In this document: in pieces, positions 55,031 through 64,000 of the stretch
Layout: the number at the start of each line of letters is the position of its first letter
How positions within the stretch are numbered: the first letter of the stretch is position 1
Source of the DNA: Engraulis encrasicolus
Taxonomy: Eukaryota > Chordata > Actinopteri > Clupeiformes > Engraulidae
Reading direction: 5' to 3'
Assembly: GCF_034702125.1 (NCBI RefSeq)
Contig: NC_085866.1
Span: 15,121,815-15,185,814 of the forward strand
DNA: 64,000 nt
The notes under the pieces: generated by a model
Seen by the model: the letters and a program-made list of their open reading frames with translations, nothing else
Told to the model about the DNA's origin: nothing
The model's database searches: none
Translations under genes and position numbers: made by a program

Positions 55031-56840
55031 CCCTTTAAGCGCCACAATTTATTTTTCAATAAGTTTATAAAAAATAAAATTTTCAAAAGCTTAATGTTGG
55101 CATGATAAATTCAAATGACTGTGGCTTGACACTGGTAACAGATAGAGCTTGACTGTCAATTAGACAAATATTGGGGATGACCCCAAGATTATTTTGGGAG
55201 TAAATATGCATACCTAATTTGCATATTATGACGTCATATGGTGGCGGCCATTTTGAATTTTTAATAATTTTTGGAAAATATTGATAATTTTCAATAGATT
55301 ATTGAATTTATTTAGCAATATTTGACATTACATTACTATCACGTAGTGCACATACACTATGGTCAAGGAAATAAGTATTTTTAGGCAGAATATATATAGT
55401 ATATGTTGTAATATTGCAATAATATAATGCAATAATATTGAAATATATAATGCAACTATTACTACTTTTGCCTGGAGGGCCAAACATGTTTGTATCTGTA
55501 ACCTGTACCATTTTAGCTTGTGAAACTTTCACAGAAAGGGTCAGCACACACATATTCATGATTTATGCCTATTTTTACATCTGTATAGCCTACTATGGCC
55601 TTTGGAGCAGGCGCTGTATAGGCAGTAAAATGATTGATCATGACACAGTCTAGCTCAGTGACTTCTACAGTTTTTCAATTACATTTCACAAAACTACTGG
55701 GCAAACTGTCAACATAATGGGTATAAAATCACAAGTATTAGGTCCATAGTATTGTGTCCAACGTAATTAGGCTACGTTATAGCCTGACACCTGAAGCCGA
55801 TCAGGAACACAATCCCCGCCCCCTCGCGTGGAGAGCGCAGCGCCCTTCCACCCTCTCCCCCGTTTGAGAGAAATATATCGCCACCTCTTTCGTCTTTATT
55901 TGCTGTTTTACTGATTTGTATGACTCTTACAAAGACAGTCAAAACGCTGTGACCAGTCTGATTGTCAACAACGAGTCTAAAACGTTCATGTTTTAGGGTT
56001 GCCTATGTGTCTTCTCTTCACCGTGCGTTCTATTACCAAAACCTCTCCATACGGAGATATGGCCACGTTCGCCGCTGCCATCCACCCAGTAGAAGTCAGA
56101 AAGAGGGACAGAATGAGTGTGTGTGTGCTGCTTGGTGAACAGTGTTTGTCTGATCCCAGGATTATTGCGTTTGCCTCCGGATAGGTGGCTACCCGCATCA
56201 CAGGGGGCTAAATGGATGGAGCGCAAGATAACATTACCAGACCCACTTCTCTCACCCCTAATTCCTCCACCAATACCTGTATAAACAGTACGACTGCATT
56301 CGCCACTACCACCGACTCACTTGAGATCGGATAAAGTCACCGAATGAGTTTCAATGTGTGTGTGTGCTTAGAGAACATCCTTGCTTCGCATGTCGGCATC
56401 ACTGCCTTCGCCACGGTAAACAAAGAGTGCTCGTCCGATCATTATCCTCCTCGTGAGATAAAGACTGTCCTTCGGAGTCAGAATAGGCAAATAACATGCT
56501 CAGAACTTCATCACGATTCAATTTCTCACTAGCCATGATAAAATAGCTCGCTGATAGTTCACTGATAACAACACAAACCCAACTCGCACGCCTCGAGTCA
56601 AAGACGCAAAGTGGCTACTTCCGCATTTTGTGGTCGTGTCATAGGTCGCGTCTTTTACTGCTTCACCAAAGACTCTGTGAACTACAAAATGACGCAATCG
56701 TAGTCTTGTTTGAAAGGGTAGCATGTCTGCCAACTACTGGTAGGGAGGATGAACACTATTAAGACCGCTGGTTTGATCTACATGCGCTTTTGTTCATGAT
56801 GACGTACCGTCGCAATTCTGCGACTTTGGCGCTTAAAAGG
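55031..56840. mobile_element. TTAA-flanked 1.8-kb element
   Basis: The ends are CCCTTTAAGCGCCA and TGGCGCTTAAAAGG, flanked by TTAA (55027-55030 and 56841-56844). Several 60-83-codon frames exist on both strands, none recognisable. Confidence 0.68.
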
Positions 56841-56915
56841 TTAAGGGAGATGAATGAGACATCTCCTATGGGAAGATGCTCTTAGTGCAGATTTGCAGAA
56901 GCTCTATTCACTACA

Positions 56916-57179
56916 CAGTCTCACCCCAAGTAGTCAATATCTGAGTACCTTTGACCAGACTGCAATTTTTGACGTCTTGGGTATTCTTTCCACGTCACAT
57001 TTTGACTATGTCCTCAAAGGCGCCCCCTTGTGGCAGCATAACGTCATTGAGGTTAGGTTTAGGAATAGGTTTAGGGTTAGGCCACATAGTCAAAATGTGA
57101 CGTGGAAGGAATACCCAAGACGTCAAAAATTGTAGTCTGGTCCAAGGTAGTCAGAAATTGACTACTTGGGGTGAGACTG
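56916..57179. mobile_element. 264-bp foldback MITE
   Basis: CAGTCTCACCCCAAGTAGTC and the following 70 bases are inverted at the right to GACTACTTGGGGTGAGACTG. Only a short centre, with GGTTTAGG repeats, separates the arms. A clear target duplication was not found. Confidence 0.8.
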
Positions 57180-57896
57180 CGCTGCTATTCAATCACACTG
57201 TTTCGCCAATGAGCTGCGGCGGGGCCGGCCCCACCAGCAGTCAAAACCGCTCTTCCTGCCAGATCATGCTCATACTGAGGTAACCCCCTCTCTTTGTCCA
57301 ACTAAAGCCGGGCATACACTGTGCAATATTTTCACTCGTGAGTCTTAAGCTTCTGCTCACACTGCACGATGGAATTTCACTGTTTAAAAGTTCACAGCTC
57401 ACGACTCACGTCCTGATACTACACGAGCCGACAGTCGGATGTAACCGAAATGCTTCCACTGTACGACGCAACAGGCATGTTTCCCCGGTCTGCAGAGGAG
57501 GGAACATGCGCACCTGAGGTGGAGATGAGGTCGCGCTCAATAGCGAATCGCACGGCCCTATTAATTTGTGCATGTAAAGTGTCAAATCGGCTCGTAGCAC
57601 TGCTTTAACTCTGCGATTTACGCACAAGCCACGACCAGAATTTCAAACCGTTTTGATTTTCTTGCGACCGTGCGATTCCACGATCGTGAGGTGAAATCGC
57701 TTGTCGTTACCCCATGTACACTGCACGATGCGAGACTCACAATTGACCTGCGATTGAGCAAGAAATCGGCCCGACTCTCAAAAAGTCATGTGAGTACCAA
57801 ATCGGGGCAAAATCGGGGCAAAAGTCGCACAGTGTAAGCCCAGCTTAAGGAGACATCTCATTCATCTCCCTTAGAGAACCAGGGTTACAGACGTCA

Positions 57897-58450
57897 GCTA
57901 AAGTTCTCTTTCGGTCGATTCACTCGATATCTCCATTGGAATTTTGCAATCATTCCCAATTGCTTGCCAGATCCAACATCACAGGCAGACCTCAACAATG
58001 AGCCTCCTCGTTGAAGGACGGCGCCCATATTACCCTTAGAGACTGTCACCAGCCACGCCCAGAACCCTGTGTTTCAGAGGCGGTGCAGTCACATCCAAAT
58101 GATTAAAAACGGACAAAGATGTCATGGTTGACCCAGCCAGCCGCTCGACACATCTCCCATACCGCAGCACCCTAAAAGGGCCCCCAGGATGTAGAGGCTA
58201 CTCTAGTAGAGTGAGCCCTAATAGGGCATTTAAGCACCATATTGCTAGAAATTTCAGTCTTGCTAAACACACGTCGCGTTACTCTCTCGTGGGGTAAACG
58301 CGGGGGTTGAGCAAATGCAGAGCATAAACTACGAGGCGGCCGAAACAGGCTGACGGTAGGGCCATAAGCCAGCTGTGACACTGATGGTAGGCTGGGTACA
58401 TGAATCACCACAACACCTTGACCCGAGAAGGTGTGAGAGAGGGCAAAGGC
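57897..58450 (-). mobile_element. Probable retroelement remnant
   Basis: TTCTCTTTCGGTCGATTCAC and TCGATATCTCCATTGGAATT occur in a family of fish retroelements, and the minus strand gives broken frames with several stops. A tyrosine-recombinase (DIRS-like) or LTR origin is possible; the assignment rests on pattern memory only. Confidence 0.35.
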
Positions 58451-58557
58451 GCGTCGGGGACACAGTCGAGGTGATAGTCCTCCGATGCCTTTGCCTTCTT
58501 GTCACCAAACATTTCTGATAGTAATGTCCCTGTGTTGTTTGTCAAGCATCTTTTGAT

Positions 58558-58773
58558 TCACTTCTGAACACATAAGTGATGTTTCCTGGAGTCAGTGAGA
58601 GGGTGTTTTGGGTCTTTCAACAGCTGAACAAAACTGACAGGAGCCTCTCTGCTTCTGTCACAGAAGTTCTGTGAATAGATGGCAATTTCAGATGGTTGGT
58701 ACTGGAGGAACGCAATGTCCTGGAATGAAGACAGGGATTTAGCATAGCCTTCATGTAAGCTGGAGCAGAGCAA
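58558..58773 (-). other. Unrecognised 71-codon minus-strand frame
   Basis: The frame includes SLSSFQDIAFLQYQPSEIAI, with ordinary amino-acid composition and no low-complexity bias. I do not recognise the family. A 30-bp piece (TTTAGCATAGCCTTCATGTA) recurs at about 59320, which favours a repeat-derived segment over a gene exon. Confidence 0.2.
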
Positions 58774-59536
58774 ATAAAAAAGGGTAACACTTCACAATAA
58801 CCTTCCACAAAAATGGTTAACTAATGGATAGCTAATGGTTTGTTGTGCATCTATAATACTATTATATGCATTGTTTTATCATTATTAAATCAATTGTAAA
58901 ACACTTACTAAACATTTGCTGTTGACAATAACATTTAGGGCTGCACGATTATGGAAAAAATTATAATCACGATTATTTAGATCAAAACCACGATTATGAT
59001 TATTAATCACGCTTATCCAGCAGAGCTTATAACCCTATTTGCACCCGGGTGCAAATAGCAATGTTTACAACACCCGGGTGTAAATAGCAATGTTCACTGT
59101 TTACACCCAGGTGCAAATAGCAACAAAGACTATATACACCCAGTTGCAAATAATAATGTTGCAAAAAAAACATGTCATTTTCCTACTTTTTTGTGGGACT
59201 GAAAATGGTATTTTGTGATTTCTGGGCAAACCAAAGCAGATAATCACAATCTCTAGTGATTGTAATTACATCTGTAACGGTACTTCTACTTTATACAGCT
59301 CTTATTATGTGCATCTAGATGCTTTAGCATAGCCTTCAGGTAAGCTGGAGCAGAGCCTGCTGTAACTTTGTTGGTAAAGATCAAGGCCTAGGTGTTTAAT
59401 TCAAATGGCCAATGTAGGTTGTCAAAAAAAAAGTTCCATGCGCCCTTTTGGATTGGGAAAAGGCCAGAAGTTCCACCGCATTCTGGATCATTTACAAGGG
59501 TCTTATTACACAATCTAAGACCAGTCAGATTTTACT

Positions 59537-59622
59537 AAATTTGGCAATAGGTAGCACAGTTTCAATGAGCAGCATAGTTCCTGTACCTACTCTGACCACC
59601 ATCCTACACAGTGCACTTTTAA
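59537..59622. mobile_element. TIR element, GGTACACTGTG family, copy 4 fragment
   Basis: TTTGGCAATAGGTAGCACAG and GTTTCAATGAGCAGCATAGT lead to CACAGTGCACTTTTAA. It is one end only. Confidence 0.55.
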
Positions 59623-59649
59623 ATTATTTTATTTTTTTTATTATAGAAT

Positions 59650-60440
59650 AATTCACATGCACGGAGGGCCAGTAAATCATATGCCATCTGCTGCAGCCCT
59701 CAGCTCCTATTTCCATAGCAGGAAGCACCAGTAGCAGTCACCATTGTCTTGATTTGTGGCTGTGGATTGGAAAGATGGACAAGAGAAGGAGAGAGAGACA
59801 CTTCTGTCATCAATGTCATCACCAGGCCACAAGCACAAGGGAGGATGGGAGGTAGGTTATTAGAAAGAACCAGCTAAGTGCCCTGTCACTCATGAACGGT
59901 CTCATCGTGATGAGGCAAAACGATGTGTAGTTGCAAATGCACCCACTGAATGCCCTTGCAGCGCATCTCCTGTCAAAGGAGAATGGCTGAACAGATACTT
60001 GGGCCACAGTGAGATGCAGTCACAGGAGAAGTCTGGTTGACCGATGTGATTTTACAGGCTTGGGACAGCTCATGGCTGCCAACATCACTTGTAGCAACCA
60101 ATATGAAGGAGAAAATGCAAATTTTGTTCTTCTGTGCTAATTTATCAATCCTGTTTCCTCAGTACCTTTCATTTCTACTGACTGATAAAACTAGGGTCCC
60201 TTTCAATGTCTAACCCCCGTCCTCTCCTTGTTCTTGTGGCTTTACTCACCTCTCACTTTACTGTTGTCTCCATGGGGCGGGGCATCATCCAAGGACAAGG
60301 CCACAAGCAAAAGGACATGATGGGAGGTTATTGAAAGGGACCCAGACCTACGTATAAGACGTGCTTTGCTGCTTACTGACCTCATTGCTCACAAGAGAGG
60401 CTCTGGAGCTCCCCCTTATGGGAATGGATAGCAGCACAAG
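59650..60440. other. Repeat-bearing intergenic stretch
   Basis: CCACAAGCACAAGGGAGGAT (59828) is similar to CCACAAGCAAAAGGACATGA (60301), both followed by GGGAGG and TTATT, indicating a local direct duplication of about 470-bp period. 59935-60005 is the uninterrupted copy of the repeat at 18660-18815. No gene is recognised. Confidence 0.4.
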
Positions 60441-60697
60441 GCAGTGTTTCCCAACCTTTTTTGTCCGGCGTACCCCCTAAGCAATTCTGCCCAATGATGA
60501 GTACCCCCTTGCTCATGCTCTACATCTGCTCCTCTATTCCAATGTGACTTCACTCCATATATTCGTTATTATTACATTTTTCCACGTACCCCCTGAGGTA
60601 TGTGAGTTTAAACTCTTATGACCACTACCGAGAGCCAATGTCAGCTCCAAGGCCTTGTGCCAGTGTTTCCCACTAGGGGTACTTGAGCATGATTATG

Positions 60698-61048
60698 ATG
60701 AAGCAGTGCTCCTTTTGCTAGGAAGCGTGCATGCACACTTTACCAGTTTGAGGCAATCTGGTTAGAATTTTATAACCACAATGCATACACACACTACCTA
60801 GCGCAAGCAGCACTGCTTCATCACGAACGTGCCCAATATTGAAGGTGGCCACTTTTACAACAGACCCCACATTCCTTAGGTCCCTGGAAAATATAACTTA
60901 ATTCTATTGCAAATATAATTAAGATTTCTTTAACATGTCAAATAAAAATTACACCGGGGGGCTTGTCACCAGAATGCCTTAAACTGGCAAAGTGTGCATG
61001 CGCGCTGCCTAGCAAAAGGAGCACTGCTTCATCACGATCATGCCCATT
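60698..61048. mobile_element. Foldback MITE
   Basis: GCAGTGCTCCTTTTGCTAGG at the left is inverted at CCTAGCAAAAGGAGCACTGC (61010-61029), with further arm sequence TGCATGCACACTTT against AAAGTGTGCATGCGC. A CAGTGTTTCCCAACC hAT-like end at 60442 and a similar CAGTGTTTCCCAC at 60661 lie just upstream. Confidence 0.65.
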
Positions 61049-61049
61049 G

Positions 61050-62227
61050 GCTTAAGGTGCAGTGGGAAATCCTGGTTTGTGTTCGTGTGTTGGTTCCCCA
61101 CCCCTGCTCTACATCGTGGACCGATATCTTAGAAAAAACACACAAAAAACAACTGCATCAGCCCCTGAGGAGCTTCGTTCCACCGGGAAATGCCCTGTAT
61201 GCCAGATTACCAGTCCAGGCCTAGTTGACACCAAGTGCCTCCCCTCAATAGTATTTTCCTTAAGCAACTAGAGTGAAATGAAACCAGGTAATGCATCAGG
61301 TGCCTAGCATCCTACATTAGAACTACTGTACAGAAAAAGTCTCTCAGTTGAAGACACAAAAGCCATTTTCAAGTGTCTAAAAATATGTAAGTCCTCTTTT
61401 GAACATTTTTTCCCCCTGTCACACCCCCTGTCTCTCCTCCCCTTGCTAAAATATACTTGACAAACACAGGATGAATAGTAGGATTTATTCAAACGAGCAC
61501 CATTCTGAAAACAGACCTGCCATGAACGATGGGTGAAAGAGGTGTAGTACTGTACCCTCATGCAAAGTTCACTGGAAAATGTACACACATCTTTATTGCA
61601 GAGAACAAAGCTTACATCTTTTTTTTTAATTCATCGTAATCCATATATTGTTTTTTTTCAGTGTGATTATTGCACCCTATAACTCATGTGTGCATGTCAT
61701 GTGTATACTTGCACTTGGTTAAAACATCAGGACTCCCGGTAAGTTGTGCACGTGTGACTGTTGCTGTTTTTTCGTGTGGTTGTTGCCTTGTCTTTCATAG
61801 AGGTCCAGTGTGTAAGATTTCCCCTTACCTGTATCTTCCTAAAATGTGCCAGACCGAAGGACTGACAAAACAATAACCCATGGTTGTACAAAAAAGAATA
61901 ATAATAATGAACAAATAAGCAAAACATTCAGAACCATGTATGGCCCTGATTATGCAACATAGTTGCATCAACAATTTAAAGTCAGTAGTGAAACTTGAAA
62001 TTGAATTAAATATTCATGAGAAAGGACAAGTCTGTGAATGACCAACATAAACAATCAGGGCCCCAGACAGTTTTGGCTGGGCCCAGGACAAAATCACCCC
62101 CCCCCCAAACAATACATAATGAGGAACCAGTTCTATGCCCCCCCTCTCCCTGGGCCTGGGACAACTGACCCATTCCCCCTTGCCAGGTTCCCTGATGACA
62201 ATAATGACATATCCTAATGTGTTACAA
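61050..62227. other. Unassigned stretch
   Basis: Only short frames on both strands. No family motif, RNA gene or element boundary can be supported. Confidence 0.35.
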
Positions 62228-62452
62228 TAGTGTTTCTCAATGGGGGCAGGGGACTGTAGGGGCCCCTATGGGGGTATTGACAGCTGGGGGGGGCGGGGGG
62301 GGGCACTTATTTGCCATTGGGGGGCATTATTTTATTTTATTTTTGTAATACTAAGGGGGGCATTATCAGGCTTGAAGTCAAGGGGGCGTTGGGTGGTAGC
62401 TTTTGATGAGGTTGAGGGGGGTGTTTGTTCAAAGACAGGTTGAGAACCACTG
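62228..62452. mobile_element. hAT-type MITE, diverged
   Basis: Left TAGTGTTTCTCAA and right GGTTGAGAACCACTG are imperfect inverted repeats. The flanks TGTTACAA and TATTACAC suggest a decayed 8-bp target duplication. The interior is G-rich (GGGGGGCATTAT). Confidence 0.65.
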
Positions 62453-62854
62453 TATTACACACTGGACCCCTGAAGGCAGTAAACATCAATGTATCCCAAG
62501 GTCTGAACTCTTGTCATACAGGAGGCTGCATGGCTGATACGGTCTCCATGCTTCTGGATACCATTGTCCCATTTTATAAAACCGAAAGTAGTAAAAATGG
62601 TTTCTTTTACAAAACAAAAACCAACCACACAGGTAATTAAATAAATAAATCGATAAATAAAAGAGAATGCAGCTCTGAGAGTCCTGGATTGCAACAGGAA
62701 GATCTTCGCTCTGGCCAAAGAGTGGTTATGAAATGTGTCTTTAATGCGTTTCAGCATTGTCTTTACAGTATTGTCTTTCAACTTTGTTTAGAAGAAATGT
62801 GTCTTTCTTTCTTTTTTTTGCTCATGAAACACGATTCTGGTGTGTATTTTGGCT

Positions 62855-62858
62855 GTGC

Positions 62859-62889
<31 letters not shown>

Positions 62890-62890
62890 A
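62855..62890. repeat. (GT)n microsatellite
   Basis: GT units with a TTTG break at about 62870; a second GT-rich run follows at 62950-62972. Confidence 0.9.
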
Positions 62891-63099
62891 GTATGTGCAT
62901 GAGGTGGTTTTAAACAAGAGTTTGTTCATTTACGTATATAAAGAGCTTATGTGTGTGTGTGAGTGTGTGCGCGCGCATCATTCATTGTTCGAGGCACTGA
63001 GCCACAGACGCCACAAAGGTAACAGTTAAGTTCAAAGGGCACCACTTATCGCCACCTCACCCAAATCAGTTGTATCTCCACCTTCTCTATCTCATATAG

Positions 63100-63720
63100 C
63101 GGTGACTCATACTGTGGTATGATCTTCATAGAGTGGTGAGTTTCATCCATCCAACACTCTGGTGGGAACGGGGACATGCCATCTCCTGCCTGCAGTGGTG
63201 TCCTCATACACTGATGTAACCCTCATGTGATGGTGACCATCATACAGTGGTACCCCTCATACAATGGTAGGCTTCATATGTATGTTGGTGCACCCTAATA
63301 CTGCTTCCATCTTCACACAGTAATCACCCTCAGTCATCACCACCTCACGGTTGTAGGTGGTGTAATCATCACACGTTGATGTTCCATGTCACTGCTATGA
63401 CCCTCATACAGTGGTGGTAGCTCCAATATGATAGTACAGTAGGCCTCATATGATAGTGCTCCATCACACTGCTGCTGTATTGGTGCTCATGCGATAGTGG
63501 TCATCATATGTCGATGCCCCCCTCCCTCACCCTACTGTGACCCTCATACGGTGGTGGTGACCCCAATAGGGTGGTAGAGTAGGCCTCATAGTGCCTTATC
63601 TCACTTCCACAGCTACCAGTGGAACTACCAGTATTGGTATAGTGGCCGTCACATGTCGATGCCCCCCTCCCTCACCCTGCTGTGACCCTCATACGGTGGT
63701 GACCCTCATGACCACCTCGC
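63100..63720. repeat. Degenerate minisatellite (CCTCATA..GTGGTG units)
   Basis: Units of roughly 25-35 bp such as GACCCTCATACGGTGGTG recur with variable spacing. A longer direct duplication pairs 63500-63562 with 63640-63705 (ATGTCGATGCCCCCCTCCCT in both). Confidence 0.75.
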
Positions 63721-64000
63721 GGTTGCCGCCGGCCCGGAGGCGCGGGTGGCTGGGCCTGAGCTGGCTGATGATGTGCAGGATGGTGTAGCCACAGTGGTGG
63801 TCCAGGATAGTCCTCAGCCTCCGCCTGTGCCACCGCCTGGCACCGCGGCTGCCGAGGCTACTCAGCCCCCTCCGGTGGCGGCCCAGGGTACTGCTACTGC
63901 CGTGGCCCCCTCCTCCTCCTGCTCCACGTGCCCCCCCTCCACTAGTCCCTCCTCCTTTCCCGCTGGAGCTCAGGGGGTCCCCCAGGTCTTTCGCCTTTTC
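63686..64000 (+). other. Pro/Ala-rich open frame running off the window
   Basis: From after a TGA at 63683-63685 to the window end there is no stop in this frame. The translation contains SPQPPPVPPPGTAAAEATQP and is Pro, Ala and Ser rich, with no recognised domain. There is no in-frame ATG near its start. It may be an exon, a retroelement gag-like segment, or chance in GC-rich DNA. Confidence 0.25.

Larger units (their letters stand above)
54506..57896. repeat. Composite repeat with inverted ends and two direct copies
   Basis: GTCTGTAACCTTGGTTCTCT at the left is inverted at about 57874-57893 (AGAGAACCAGGGTTACAGAC). Inside, 54530-55025 and 57300-57846 are diverged direct copies (GGGCATACAC; TCACGACTCACGTCC; TCTGCAGAGGAGGG; GAGCAAGAAATCGGCC). 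The TTAA element 55031-56840 and a small foldback lie between them. Confidence 0.65.

Noticed and set aside
63100..63720. Spaced repeats resembling a CRISPR array
   Set aside because: Units are degenerate, spacing is irregular and the genome is clearly vertebrate; it is a minisatellite-like region.

Overview
This is vertebrate nuclear DNA, almost certainly from a teleost fish. The signs are small phase-matched exons with GT..AG introns, tRNA-derived SINEs, Tc1-like and hAT-like elements, and many foldback MITEs. The high frequency of GTAGGCTA and TAGGCCTA strings would fit a clupeid-like or cod-like fish, but that is a weak inference. All genes I can support lie on the + strand.

The window holds a tandem array of three paralogous large GTPase genes of the nuclear GTPase SLIP-GC (NUGGC)-like family. 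Gene A (1-2232) is only the 3' end, with five exons. Gene B (about 7.1-17.8 kb, possibly starting at 5.3 kb) has 17 recognisable coding exons. Gene C (22.8-48.9 kb) has the same 17 exons spread over 26 kb by transposon insertions. In B and C the reading frame starts with an AIG1/GIMAP-type G domain that has lost its P-loop. Through a short helical exon it joins, with matching splice phase, a SLIP-GC GTPase domain that keeps its G1 (GPTGCGKS), G3 (DLPG) and G4 (TKSD or TKTD) motifs. A long helical, lysine/glutamate-rich C-terminal half follows. This pseudo-GTPase plus active-GTPase fusion is the main biological point of interest.

Gene C carries a 1-bp deletion in the AIG1 exon and lacks the splice acceptor seen in B, so its N-terminal domain looks broken unless the indel is an assembly error. 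Genes A and C are close relatives: exons, introns, 3' UTRs and more than 2 kb downstream all align. B is more diverged, yet the P-loop exons of B and C are nearly identical at nucleotide level, which suggests gene conversion.

The rest is transposon-rich. Between A and B (3.5-7.1 kb) lie two MITEs, a CA repeat and a candidate first exon for B. B to C (18.1-22.8 kb) has a SINE, a Tc1-like end and a 1.4-kb element built of AGTGTACTT-like motifs. Introns of C hold TTAA-flanked elements, a 2.1-kb hAT with a BED zinc-finger remnant, a SINE split by a hAT MITE, and a 1.3-kb palindrome. Downstream of C (50.3-64 kb) there is no gene I can recognise, only nested foldbacks, hAT MITEs, a probable retroelement remnant, a degenerate minisatellite and a Pro/Ala-rich open frame running off the window end.
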